A stretch of 9,190 bases of DNA from Clostridiales bacterium (GCA_019420045.1 JAHZHY010000110.1:1-9190); one strand, 5' to 3'; positions 1 through 8,131 are shown, counted from the stretch's first letter. Translations and numbers: made by a program. Notes: generated by a model not told the origin, from the sequence alone.

Positions 1-715
1 TTTCCAACTGTTCCGGGCCGCCATTGAATCCGCCGTTGATCTTCTTGATCTTCCGCTTCACATTGGACATGGTATCCCGGGGGATGTTGACCATGTTCAC
101 CTTCTGGGTCTTTACATTATAGGATGCCACGATGATGGTATCGGTACGGGTGCCGCCATCGTCGGTGCCGCAGAACATGAAGGTGTAGTAATCATCCTTC
201 CGTTCCCGGTCTCCATCCTCGATAAAGGGCTCCACCAGATCGGCGTAAGGATCGTCCTCTCCCTCGCCCAAAATGACTTCCGGCTCCTTTACCGACACAT
301 CGGGGGGCTTGGCAAAGGCCTTGAGGAAGGCATAGACCCCCACTCCCAGCACCAGCAATATTCCCAGAACGATCAAAGGGATGTACCGGGCTTTGAGCCG
401 CCGCTTCTTTTTCTTCTTTCCGCCCTGATTGGGTTGGATCTTGCTTTCTCCGCTCCCGGCAGGCTTTTCGGACCCCTTCCCCGTCTGCGAAGGCATTTTC
501 CCCGCCTCTTTGCCTTCGGGCTGAGCCTGGGGCGCGTTTTCCAGCTCCTTTTTTTCCGAAGGGGATGACGGTTTGGAGGTATTCTCCGCTCTTTTCACCT
601 TTCCCTGAGAAGAGGGCCCCGCCTGTTTTTCCGGCTCTTCCACCCGGGGAAGAGGAGCCGTTTCGTCATGGATGGCAGAAGGTTTTCTGCCGTGATTTCC
701 ACCAAATATCTTCAT
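1..715 (-). CDS. LCP (LytR-CpsA-Psr) family cell-wall polymer ligase, 5' part
   Basis: The frame stays open from an ATG at 715 to the left edge, giving 238 residues with no stop; the C-terminal part lies outside the window. Residues 1-110 are a long charged, Pro/Ser/Lys/Glu-rich, probably disordered cytoplasmic tail ending in a Lys/Arg cluster (about 99-110). One hydrophobic membrane segment follows (about 111-131, starting YIPLIVLGILLV). The extracellular LCP domain begins near residue 177 and shows GTDD (183-186), RTDTI (190-194), NIPRD (210-214) and KINGG (225-229). These match the conserved Asp/Arg residues that bind the pyrophosphate-lipid substrate in this family. Known members transfer teichoic acids or other glycopolymers from a lipid carrier to peptidoglycan; the polymer used here cannot be told. 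The ATG overlaps the nadD-yqeK stop as ATGA, so translation is probably coupled. Family assignment is strong; the exact role is inferred. Confidence 0.9.
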   Translation of the reverse strand, partial: MKIFGGNHGRKPSAIHDETAPLPRVEEPEKQAGPSSQGKVKRAENTSKPSSPSEKKELENAPQAQPEGKEAGKMPSQTGKGSEKPAGSGESKIQPNQGGKKKKKRRLKARYIPLIVLGILLVLGVGVYAFLKAFAKPPDVSVKEPEVILGEGEDDPYADLVEPFIEDGDRERKDDYYTFMFCGTDDGGTRTDTIIVASYNVKTQKVNMVNIPRDTMSNVKRKIKKINGGFNGGPEQLE

Positions 716-1905
716 TTCCCATTCTCTTTCTTTGACCGCAGATCGTCCAATGCTTCCTGTGAGCGCCGGTCAGGCTCTCCGCCCTTCTGACGCACATGCT
801 CTATGGTGTCACTCAGTGCCTGGATCATGGCCTGATCCAGATCCTGCCGGCACAGACTCCGCAATCGGTCCACCCCAGGATAATCCCGGCCCGGCTCAAT
901 GCAATCGGCCAGGTAAACGATCTTGTCCAGGGTGGTCATATCCCGGTCCCCTGTGGTATGGCGGGCGATGGCCTGCACCACCTGGGGGCTGGAGCCGAAT
1001 TTATCCTGCGCCAACGCTGCGGCCGTCTTCCCGTGGAGCAGGGCGGTATTCTGTTCACCATAGTCAAAAATTATATCGTACTGGCGGCACAATTTCAACT
1101 GCTCCTCAAGATCCAGGCACTTGGTAGCATCGTGGAGCAGCGCCGCCTCCCTGGCATCTTCTTCCGGCACCCCATATTGCCGGGCCAGAGAGGCCGCCAC
1201 CTCTTCCACTCCCAAGGTGTGCCGCCAGCGTTTTTCAGTCAGACGCTCCCGCACTTTCTTTCCCAGCTCTTCCAGCCGGGAAGAGGGCCGATACAGGCCG
1301 TGGTTCTGGATATACCGGACCACATCTTCGTCCAGCTCATCCTCTCCGCCTCCGGCCATCAGATCCTGGCGCACCTGGGTGGAACTGAGCACTGTCACCG
1401 GACAGGACACCACATCGCTTTCCACTCCCAGAGTCTCTCTGAGAAAAACCTGCTGCCGCTGGATCTTTTCCATTTCCTGTTTCTCCCGGGCCACCACGGC
1501 CAGACGGCAAAAGCGTGCGATCTTCTCCGGCTGGCGCCATTTGTGAAAGGAAAGGAACATATCAGTTCCCATGATCAGCCAGAAATCCGCCCCCGGATGT
1601 TCTCCGGCCAGCTGCTCTATCGTATCACAGGTATAACTGGGCCCCAGGCGGGACAATTCCAGGTCACATACCTGGGTCCGGGGGATCTTCCGGGCGATGA
1701 TCTCTGTCATCTCCAGCCGCTGCCGGGGTGTGGCGCTGCCCGCCGGCATGGACTTGTGCGGCGGCACAAAGGCGGGAATAAGCAGCAGCCGGGTCAGTTC
1801 CAGCTGCCGGACGCAGGCCGCAGCCGCCCTCTGGTGTCCCAGGTGAGGCGGGTTGAATGTGCCGCCGAACAAGCCGATGCGGATATTCTCCCCTTTATTT
1901 TCCAA
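712..1905 (-). CDS. nadD-yqeK: Fused nicotinate-nucleotide adenylyltransferase (NadD) and YqeK-type HD-domain phosphohydrolase
   Basis: A single 397-residue frame holds two enzymes. Residues about 8-206 are NadD, which joins ATP and nicotinate mononucleotide to make deamido-NAD. The nucleotidyltransferase motif GLFGGTFNPPHLGH is at 11-24, and SSTQVR (174-179) corresponds to the usual ISSTxIR. Residues about 212-385 are a YqeK-like HD domain: H229, H258-D259 (LLHDATK), H291, H316 and D334 (YLADCIEP) are the expected metal ligands. YqeK proteins of Gram-positive bacteria hydrolyse diadenosine tetraphosphate symmetrically to ADP. The two genes are adjacent but separate in Bacillus; here no stop or restart lies between them. 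The first codon is TTG at 1905, inside the end of yhbY. The canonical NadD N-terminus (xRIGLFGG) would begin at codon 8, which is ATC, so the true start is uncertain. The stop overlaps the next start (ATGA). Confidence 0.93.
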   Translation of the reverse strand: MENKGENIRIGLFGGTFNPPHLGHQRAAAACVRQLELTRLLLIPAFVPPHKSMPAGSATPRQRLEMTEIIARKIPRTQVCDLELSRLGPSYTCDTIEQLAGEHPGADFWLIMGTDMFLSFHKWRQPEKIARFCRLAVVAREKQEMEKIQRQQVFLRETLGVESDVVSCPVTVLSSTQVRQDLMAGGGEDELDEDVVRYIQNHGLYRPSSRLEELGKKVRERLTEKRWRHTLGVEEVAASLARQYGVPEEDAREAALLHDATKCLDLEEQLKLCRQYDIIFDYGEQNTALLHGKTAAALAQDKFGSSPQVVQAIARHTTGDRDMTTLDKIVYLADCIEPGRDYPGVDRLRSLCRQDLDQAMIQALSDTIEHVRQKGGEPDRRSQEALDDLRSKKENGK

Positions 1906-2188
1906 GATCGATCACCGGGTTCTTTTCGTTCTTCTTATAGAGAACGAACCGGGAGCCGATGCACTGCACCGGTTCGGCATCGATGGCCTCGGCCAGTGTC
2001 TCGCAGGCCTCCCGGGTGGTGAGCAGGGCGCTTTCCAGCACCCGCACCTTAATCAGTTCTTTATTGGAGATGGCCTGCTGGGCCTGGGTAATGACGCTTT
2101 CGGTGATGCCGCCCTTGCCAATCTGCATGACAGTGTCCAGGCGGTTGGCCAGGGAGCGCAGAGTTGCTCTTTGCTTGGATGTGATCAT
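1895..2188 (-). CDS. yhbY: YhbY-family CRM-domain RNA-binding protein
   Basis: This 97-residue protein is essentially one CRM domain, as in E. coli YhbY and B. subtilis YqeI. It starts MITSKQRATLRSLA, carries the GxxG-type RNA-contacting loop as GKGG at 24-27, and continues with the alpha/beta core (LIKVRVLES, then IGSRFVLYKK). Members bind pre-50S ribosomal particles and help assemble the large subunit; that role is taken from the family, not shown here. The ATG lies one base after the rdgB stop, and its Shine-Dalgarno-like AGGAG sits in the Lys/Glu-coding tail of rdgB. The gene ends 11 bases inside the nadD-yqeK frame. Position between rdgB and nadD agrees with the conserved Firmicute yqeH-aroE-yhbY-nadD-yqeK neighbourhood. 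Confidence 0.93.
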   Translation of the reverse strand: MITSKQRATLRSLANRLDTVMQIGKGGITESVITQAQQAISNKELIKVRVLESALLTTREACETLAEAIDAEPVQCIGSRFVLYKKNEKNPVIDLGK

Positions 2189-2189
2189 G

Positions 2190-2798
2190 TTATTTTTTCT
2201 CCTCTTCTTTGCCTTTCATTTCTTCCGCCAGTCCGGCGGCGCACTTTGCCATGGCCCGGGCCCGATGGGAAATCTTGTTCTTTTCCTCCCCGGGCATCTG
2301 GGCAAAGGTCATTTTATATTCGGGCAGATAAAACACCGGGTCGTAGCCAAAGCCCCCTTCGCCCTGGGGCTCTTCCAGCACCAGGCCGGGACATTCGCCC
2401 CGCCACACCCGTTCGGTGCCATCGGGAAAGACGCAGGCCACCGCCGAAACAAATTTAGCGCCCCGTTTCTCCCTGGGGATGTCCTTCATATTGTGGAGCA
2501 AAAACTGAAGCCGGTCCCAGTCGCTGCCCGGACAATAGCGGGCCGAATGAATTCCCGGCGCGCCTCCCAGGGCGTCCACCGCCAGGCCGGAGTCATCGGC
2601 CAGGGCCGGAAGGCCGGAGGCCTTGCAGGCTGCCCGGGCTTTGATGAGGGCGTTTTCCTCAAAGGTATCCCCATCTTCTTCCGGCTCGGTGTGCACGCCC
2701 GCTTCCTCCATGGACAAAACCTCAATGCCCAGTCCCTGGAGGATGGCGCTCATTTCTCCTTTTTTCTTTTTGTTGTTGGATGCCAGTACAAATCTCAC
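2190..2798 (-). CDS. rdgB: XTP/dITP pyrophosphatase (non-canonical purine NTP hydrolase)
   Basis: The 202-residue product hydrolyses XTP, ITP and dITP to the monophosphate plus pyrophosphate, keeping deaminated purines out of DNA and RNA. All HAM1/RdgB family motifs are present in order: ASNNKKKKGE (6-15) for the triphosphate, TFEENALIKA (45-54), ADDSGLAVDALGGAPG (67-82) with the catalytic Asp69, FGYDPVF (150-156) and EKNKISHRARA (172-182). Length is normal for the family. The start is GTG at 2798, and it overlaps the rph stop as GTGA; an AGGTGA stretch in the rph tail lies about seven bases upstream and can serve as ribosome binding site. The last ten residues are nearly all Lys/Glu, and their codons double as the ribosome binding site for yhbY. 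The rph-rdgB pair is common in Firmicutes. Confidence 0.96.
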   Translation of the reverse strand: MRFVLASNNKKKKGEMSAILQGLGIEVLSMEEAGVHTEPEEDGDTFEENALIKARAACKASGLPALADDSGLAVDALGGAPGIHSARYCPGSDWDRLQFLLHNMKDIPREKRGAKFVSAVACVFPDGTERVWRGECPGLVLEEPQGEGGFGYDPVFYLPEYKMTFAQMPGEEKNKISHRARAMAKCAAGLAEEMKGKEEEKK

Positions 2799-3520
2799 AG
2801 CAGATCACCTATGGCTTCTTTCTGGGCGGCGATCAGCTCACCGATGCCCTTTTCCGCCAGAGCATACATGGCGTCCATCTCCTTTTTGGAGAAGGGCCGC
2901 TCCTCTCCGGTGCCCTGGAGTTCGATGATATTGCCCTTGTCGTCCATGATGAAATTGAAATCCACCTGGGCGCCGCTGTCTTCCACATAGCAAAGATCCA
3001 GCAGGGGGTTATCATTCACCATGCCGCAGCTCACCGCCGCCACATAGCCCCGCAGGGGAAGTTTCTGGAAAATGCCCTCCTGGCGCAGTTTTTGGAGAGC
3101 CAGCACCAGAGCCACAAAACCGCCGGTGATGGAAGCACAGCGGGTGCCACCGTCGGCCTGAATCACATCGCAGTCAATGGTGATGGTCCGCTCGCCCAGA
3201 GCGTCCATATCGGTGACCGAGCGAAGGGCCCGGCCCACCAGACGCTGGATCTCCGCCGAGCGAGGGGAGAGCTTCAGCTTGCTCACATCCCGCCGTCCAC
3301 GGGTGTTGGTGGCCCGGGGCAGCATGGCGTATTCCGCCGTCACCCAGCCGCTGCCGCTTCCCTTTTTGAAAGGCGGCACGCCCTCTTCCACAGTGGCGTT
3401 GCAGATCACTTTGGTGTCGCCGCACTCAATGAGCACCGATCCCTCCGGGTATTTGATAAAATCTTTGGTAATGGTCACCGGCCGCATTTCCTCCGGCTGC
3501 CGTCCGTCATAGCGTCTCAT
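2795..3520 (-). CDS. rph: Ribonuclease PH
   Basis: The 241-residue product is a phosphorolytic 3'-5' exoribonuclease that trims the 3' ends of tRNA precursors and other RNAs and works as a ring-shaped hexamer. Family marks are the N-terminal RxDGR (RRYDGR, 2-7), the basic patch RATNTRGRRD (69-78), SPRSAEIQRLVGRALR (85-100), which includes the phosphate-binding Arg87, and the signature DCDVIQADGGTRCASITG (116-133). Where the usual start reads LRP this protein has EEMRP. The ATG at 3520 is fixed by a perfect AAGGAGG eight bases upstream. It follows the ftsY stop by 17 bases and overlaps rdgB by four. The length is complete, with no sign of the C-terminal frameshift known from some E. coli K-12 strains. 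Confidence 0.96.
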   Translation of the reverse strand: MRRYDGRQPEEMRPVTITKDFIKYPEGSVLIECGDTKVICNATVEEGVPPFKKGSGSGWVTAEYAMLPRATNTRGRRDVSKLKLSPRSAEIQRLVGRALRSVTDMDALGERTITIDCDVIQADGGTRCASITGGFVALVLALQKLRQEGIFQKLPLRGYVAAVSCGMVNDNPLLDLCYVEDSGAQVDFNFIMDDKGNIIELQGTGEERPFSKKEMDAMYALAEKGIGELIAAQKEAIGDLL

Positions 3521-3537
3521 GGGTCCTTCCTCCTTGT

Positions 3538-4443
3538 TTATTCAAAAAAGGCCTGCACAAATTGGCCTGCGTCAAATTCCAGCAGATCGTCGGCGGTTTC
3601 GCCCACGCCGATAAACTTCACCGGCACACCCAGCCGGGCGGAAATATTGATGGCGATGCCGCCCTTGGCGGTGCCGTCCAGCTTGGTGAGCACCAGCCCG
3701 GTGAGGGTTGCCGCCTGGTTGAACTGCTCGGCCTGGCTCAGGGCGTTCTGACCGGTGACGGCATCCAGCACCAGCAAGGTCTCCTTGTCGGCCTGGGGCA
3801 ACTCCCGGTCGATGACCCGGTTGATCTTGGCCAGCTCATTCATCAGGTTGGTCTTGTTGTGCAGCCGTCCAGCGGTGTCGCAGATGACCACATCCGCCCC
3901 TCTGGCTTTGGCCGCGGAGATGGCGTCAAACACCACCGCCGCCGGGTCTGCTCCTTCGCTGTGGCGCACGATATCGGCGCCGCACCGGTCGGCCCACACC
4001 GTCAGCTGGTCGGCTGCGGCGGCCCGGAAGGTATCGCCCGCGGCAAAGAGCACCTTTTTCCCCTGGGCCGTCAGCTTCTGGCCCAGCTTGCCGATGGTGG
4101 TGGTCTTGCCCACGCCGTTGACCCCGATGACCAGAATCACCGAAGGATGGGTGTTGAGATGGAGCCCATCGTTGGGGGTCATCTTTTCGGTGAGAATCTG
4201 GCACAGGGCTTCCACCAGTTCTTCCTTGGTTTCAATGCTCTGGCGCTTGGCCAGCTCCCGCAGCTCGTCGATGGTCTCGGCAGCAGTCTGGGCCCCGATG
4301 TCCGACAAAATCAGCGCATCTTCCAGCTCTTCCAGCGTCTCTTCGTCCACTTTTCGGAACACCGACAGCACCGAATCCAGCGTCTCACCGATGTTGGCCT
4401 TGGTCTTTTGCAGACCACTGCGGATCTTGTCAAAAAATCCCAT
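3538..4443 (-). CDS. ftsY: Signal recognition particle receptor FtsY
   Basis: The 301-residue GTPase docks the signal recognition particle with its ribosome at the membrane and so directs co-translational membrane protein insertion. The N domain helical bundle covers about 1-90; the G domain follows with P-loop GVNGVGKTT (107-115), DTFRAAA (137-143), DTAGR (189-193), TKLD (253-256) and the C-terminal GVGE (279-282). It is a short Gram-positive-type FtsY: the long acidic A domain of E. coli is missing, and the amphipathic MGFFDKIRSGL start probably contacts the membrane. The ATG at 4443 is preceded by AGGAGG at about ten bases. The smc stop is 31 bases upstream with no terminator between them. 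The smc-ftsY pair is a conserved Firmicute arrangement. FtsY, not Ffh, is supported by the missing C-terminal M domain. Confidence 0.97.
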   Translation of the reverse strand: MGFFDKIRSGLQKTKANIGETLDSVLSVFRKVDEETLEELEDALILSDIGAQTAAETIDELRELAKRQSIETKEELVEALCQILTEKMTPNDGLHLNTHPSVILVIGVNGVGKTTTIGKLGQKLTAQGKKVLFAAGDTFRAAAADQLTVWADRCGADIVRHSEGADPAAVVFDAISAAKARGADVVICDTAGRLHNKTNLMNELAKINRVIDRELPQADKETLLVLDAVTGQNALSQAEQFNQAATLTGLVLTKLDGTAKGGIAINISARLGVPVKFIGVGETADDLLEFDAGQFVQAFFE

Positions 4444-4474
4444 GTTTCTCTTTCCTCCTGATTGATTACTCCAT

Positions 4475-7400
4475 CTATTCTTCCATCTTCTCCTGAAGGG
4501 AAACGCCCAGTTTTTCTTCCACCTGGCTCAGTTGCAGCCGCAGCAGTTTGGTCACCCCCTGCTCCTGCATGGTGACCCCATAGAGGATATCCGATCCCTC
4601 CATGGTGCCCCGGCGGTGAGTGATGAGGATGAACTGGGTGCTCTGGCACAGGCGGCGCATATACCCCACATACCGCAGCACATTCACATCGTCCAGGGCG
4701 GCCTCGATCTCATCCAGCACACAGAAGGGAGTAGGCCGTACTTTCAGAATGGCGAAATAGAGCACGATGGCCACCAGGGCCTTTTCCCCGCCGGACAGCA
4801 GAGACATGGCACGCTGGCTTTTTCCCGGCAGCTCCACATGGATGTCTATGCCGCACTCCAGGATATCTTCCCCTTCCTCCAACTGAAGCCAGGCCTTTCC
4901 CCCGCCGAACAGCTCCTGGAAGGTTTCGCCAAAGTGTTTGTCGATGCGTACAAATTCCCGGCCGAAAATCTCCCGCATATTATGGGTAAGATCGCCGATG
5001 ATGTCCAGAAGATCTTCTTTGGCCTTTTCCAGATCCCGTCTCTGCTCATCCAGAAACTGGTATCTCTCATGTACCTTCTGGTATTCTTCGATGGCTCCGA
5101 TGTTCACCGGCCCCAGCTTTTTGATCTCTCCCCGCAGCTGCCCCAACCGGCGCTGGGCTTCGCTGCGGCTTTCCATGGGCTTCTGGATCTGCTGAGCCCC
5201 GGTGGGAGTCAGCTCATAGCTTTCCCACATTTTATCCAGAACCTGCTTTTCCTCCATCTGAAGCTGGCTGGCCTTGCTTTCCAACCGGGCCTTTTCCCGC
5301 TCCATGCGCAATATCTCGTCGTTTTTCTCCTGGACCTGCCGCCCGTTCTGGGTACGCTGGCCCTCAATGCGCAGCTTTTCCTCTGCCAGCGTTTCCAGTT
5401 GGCTCTGCTTTTTCTCCCGCAAAGCGGCGTATTCCTTTTTCACCGCTTCTTTTTCTTCCATCTGCCGGGAAAGCGCCGTTTCCTCTGCGGAAAGCTCCTC
5501 CAGCTCCCGCTGGCGTTCCTCCCGGTCCCCGGAAAGGGAACGAAGCAGCTCTTCCAGCTGACAGAGACTTTGTTCCAGCGCTCCGAGACGGCTGTCCTCC
5601 TGGGCTTTCTCCGCCCGCTTTTCCAGCAGTTGCTCTTCCAAAGCCCGGCGGCTTTGCAGAAGCTCCTGACTTTTCGCCAGCAGCTCTTCCAGATGGCGGG
5701 CCGCTTCTTCCCGCTTTTCGGACGCTTCCTCCCTGGCCTGCTTGTTTTCTGCAAGCCTTGTCTCCAATGTCCTGCGGCGCTCCTGGGCGCTTCCCTGCTC
5801 CTCTAGCAATCCTTCCAGAGCCTGCCCCAGGCTTCCCAGCAGCAAAGCGTGCTGACTTTGCCGGGCCTCTAAAGATTGAAGGGCCGCTTGCGCCTGGTTC
5901 TTCTCCTCCTGGGCGGCCTGGGCGTCATTCTCCGCCTTCTTCCACTCGCCCTGAGCCTTCTGAACCTGTGCGGCCAGCTCCCTCAAATCGCCGCTTTTTC
6001 CCTCCAACTCTTGCCGCAGCCGGGCGATCTCATTTTTTCGGGAGAGAATGCCGGTGTTTTTGTTCAGGCTGCCGCCGGTCATGGCGCCGGAATTGCTCAT
6101 CAGCTGGCCGTCCAGAGTGACCATCCGGTACCGGTGGGGGTAGCGGCGGGACAGGCGGATGGCGCTGTCCAAGTTTTCCACCACCGCAGTGCCTCCCAGA
6201 AGGCTGCGCACCACATTGTCATAAATGGGCTCCCGCTGCACCAGCGCATCGGCCATGCCCACAAATCCCGGTTCGCCCTCCAGCGGGCGGCCATCTGTTT
6301 TTCTTGGGGCCATAGCCGATACCGGCAAAAAGGTGGCCCGCCCCAGGTCCCGGCTTTTCAGAAAACCGATGGCCCGCTTGGCGCTTTCCTCGTCCTTTGT
6401 GACGATGTTGCTCATGGCTGCACCCAGGGCGATCTCAATGGCCACAGCGTGTTCATCTCCCACGGAGATCAGCTGGGATACCGGGCCATGGATGCCGGAA
6501 AGCACTCCCTTCCGGGCGGCTTCCAGGGTCTGGCGCACCGCCCGGCCAAAACCTTCATAATCCCGCTCCAATGCCTGGAGCATTTCCAATCGGTCGGAAA
6601 GGGCGCCCAGAGCACGCTTTTGCTCCTGGTATGTTTCCAGCAGCTTCTGGGCCTTTTCCCGCCGCTTTCTGACCCGGAGCAAAAAGCCATCCAGCATATT
6701 CCCGGCGCTTTCCATCTGCTCCCGGCCCTGCTCCAGAAGGATTTTCAGATTTTTGGCTTCTGCTTCTTCTTGTTCCAGCCGTTCTTTGGCCCGGGAAAGC
6801 TCCGATGCCAGGTTCTTACCCCGGCTTTCCATCTCCTGTCCGCCGCTTTCCAAGGCAGCCCTCACAATTTCCAGCTGATGCAGCTGCTGACTGCTCTGGC
6901 TGAGTGTCTCCCGGGCGGCCTCTTCCCGCAGGGTCTGTTTCTGCTGGTGCTCTGCCAGCTCCTGCTGGCGACAGGCGATTTCCCCCAGTTCCTTCTCTTT
7001 GGCTGCAAGGATCTTTCGGCTTTCCACCCGCTGCTGCTCCTGGGCGGTCTTCTGTTCCAACAGGCCATCTTGGCGGGTGGTATGCAGTTCCAGCTCCCGC
7101 TCCAAACGCCGGGCATTCTGCCGGCCGTTTTCCCGCCGGGTCCCCAGTACGGCGATATCGCTTTCCAGAGAATGGATCTGGCTTTCAATATTCCGAAGCT
7201 CCACCCGGTCCTGCTCGGTTTCCAGTTCCTTGTCCCGCATGGCCCCCAGGAGGCGTTCCCCTTCTGCGTACAGCTCTTCCAGCTCCCGCCCCCGGGCGGA
7301 AAGCATTCGCTGGGCATTGTCCAGGTCCACTTTGGTTTTTTGCCGGTTCTCTCCCAGTTTTGCAATGGAATCCATCCAAAGGGAAACCTCCAACACCCGC

Positions 7401-8065
7401 AGTTCATCCCGCAGCAGCAGAAACTGCCGGGCGTCCTGGGCCTGTTTTTCCAGCGGCCCCACCTGGCTGTGAAGCTCGGTAATAATGTCCCGGATGCGCA
7501 CCAGATTATCCTCGGTGGCGCCCAGGCGGCGCTGAGCTTCGTTGCGTTTATAGCGGTAACGGGTGATGCCGGCAGCTTCCTCGAAGATTTCCCGGCGTTC
7601 GCCGCTTTTGACAGCCAGAATCTCGTCGATACGGCCCTGGCCGATGATGGAATAGCCCTCCCGGCCCAGACCGGTGTCCATCAGCAGTTCGTGCACATCC
7701 TTCAGCCGCACCGGTTTTTTGTTGATGAAAAACTCGCTTTCCCCAGAGCGGTAATAGCGGCGGGTCACGGCCACCTCATCATAATCCAGAGGCAGGCTGT
7801 GGTCCCCATTGTCCACCGTGAGGGTCACTTCACAATAGCCCAGAGGACGGCGGCGCTGGGTGCCGCCGAAAACCACATCCTCCATCCGGCTGCCCCGCAG
7901 GTTGCGGGTGGACTGCTCCCCCAGCACCCAGCGGATGGCATCCACCAGGTTGGATTTGCCCGAGCCATTGGGCCCCACAATGGCGGTGATCCCGCTGCTG
8001 AAATCCAGCCGGGTCTTATCGGGAAAAGATTTAAAGCCCTGGATCTCAAGGGATTTCAGATACAA
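4475..8065 (-). CDS. smc: Chromosome segregation and condensation protein SMC
   Basis: SMC is the long coiled-coil ATPase that, with ScpA and ScpB (not in this window), compacts and separates chromosomes. With the TTG start at 8065 it has 1196 residues, normal for the family. The N-terminal head carries GPNGSGKSN (Walker A, about 31-39) and the RIDEILAVKSGERR region. Two heptad-rich Glu/Gln/Lys/Leu coiled-coil arms surround the hinge (about 515-680, with GIHGPVSQLI and the glycine-rich MTGGSLNKNTG). The C-terminal head has the ABC signature LSGGEKALVA (about residue 1087) and Walker B FCVLDEIEAALDD (about residue 1117). A longer reading from the GTG at 8071 is possible. I prefer the TTG because GGGGG at 8073-8077 then stands seven bases upstream, and the product starts MYLKSLEIQGFKSF like its homologues. 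It is the first gene of the operon. Confidence 0.97.
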   Translation of the reverse strand: MYLKSLEIQGFKSFPDKTRLDFSSGITAIVGPNGSGKSNLVDAIRWVLGEQSTRNLRGSRMEDVVFGGTQRRRPLGYCEVTLTVDNGDHSLPLDYDEVAVTRRYYRSGESEFFINKKPVRLKDVHELLMDTGLGREGYSIIGQGRIDEILAVKSGERREIFEEAAGITRYRYKRNEAQRRLGATEDNLVRIRDIITELHSQVGPLEKQAQDARQFLLLRDELRVLEVSLWMDSIAKLGENRQKTKVDLDNAQRMLSARGRELEELYAEGERLLGAMRDKELETEQDRVELRNIESQIHSLESDIAVLGTRRENGRQNARRLERELELHTTRQDGLLEQKTAQEQQRVESRKILAAKEKELGEIACRQQELAEHQQKQTLREEAARETLSQSSQQLHQLEIVRAALESGGQEMESRGKNLASELSRAKERLEQEEAEAKNLKILLEQGREQMESAGNMLDGFLLRVRKRREKAQKLLETYQEQKRALGALSDRLEMLQALERDYEGFGRAVRQTLEAARKGVLSGIHGPVSQLISVGDEHAVAIEIALGAAMSNIVTKDEESAKRAIGFLKSRDLGRATFLPVSAMAPRKTDGRPLEGEPGFVGMADALVQREPIYDNVVRSLLGGTAVVENLDSAIRLSRRYPHRYRMVTLDGQLMSNSGAMTGGSLNKNTGILSRKNEIARLRQELEGKSGDLRELAAQVQKAQGEWKKAENDAQAAQEEKNQAQAALQSLEARQSQHALLLGSLGQALEGLLEEQGSAQERRRTLETRLAENKQAREEASEKREEAARHLEELLAKSQELLQSRRALEEQLLEKRAEKAQEDSRLGALEQSLCQLEELLRSLSGDREERQRELEELSAEETALSRQMEEKEAVKKEYAALREKKQSQLETLAEEKLRIEGQRTQNGRQVQEKNDEILRMEREKARLESKASQLQMEEKQVLDKMWESYELTPTGAQQIQKPMESRSEAQRRLGQLRGEIKKLGPVNIGAIEEYQKVHERYQFLDEQRRDLEKAKEDLLDIIGDLTHNMREIFGREFVRIDKHFGETFQELFGGGKAWLQLEEGEDILECGIDIHVELPGKSQRAMSLLSGGEKALVAIVLYFAILKVRPTPFCVLDEIEAALDDVNVLRYVGYMRRLCQSTQFILITHRRGTMEGSDILYGVTMQEQGVTKLLRLQLSQVEEKLGVSLQEKMEE

Positions 8066-8071
8066 TGCCAC

Positions 8072-8078
8072 ACCCCCG
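8072..8078 (-). promoter_or_regulatory. Ribosome binding site deciding the smc start
   Basis: On the minus strand a CGGGGGT stretch lies here. It touches the GTG at 8071, leaving a one-base spacer that is too short, but stands seven bases before the TTG at 8065. This spacing favours TTG as the start. The Shine-Dalgarno match is G-rich and not a perfect AGGAGG. Confidence 0.55.
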
Positions 8079-8102
8079 CAGAAATTCTTCCATATTCAAT
8101 TT

Positions 8103-8131
8103 ATTGTATCAACTCCTGGGTAACTTTTCAA
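8103..8131 (-). promoter_or_regulatory. Sigma-A promoter of the smc operon
   Basis: On the minus strand TTGAAA (8131-8126) is followed after exactly 17 bases by TACAAT (8108-8103). Each hexamer differs from consensus by one base. The predicted start of transcription is near 8096, giving a leader of about 30 bases before smc. It lies directly downstream of the terminator of the preceding gene, so smc and the genes behind it form a separate transcription unit. No second promoter was seen in the short gaps inside the operon. Confidence 0.8.

Noticed and set aside
796..2022. Plus-strand open frame of 408 codons opposite nadD-yqeK and yhbY
   Set aside because: The minus strand here codes for clearly recognisable enzymes. 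The plus-strand product is low in recognisable structure and spans a junction of two real genes.
4444..4474. A promoter or terminator in the smc-ftsY gap
   Set aside because: The 31 bases hold only the AGGAGG ribosome binding site of ftsY; no hairpin with T-run and no promoter pair is visible.
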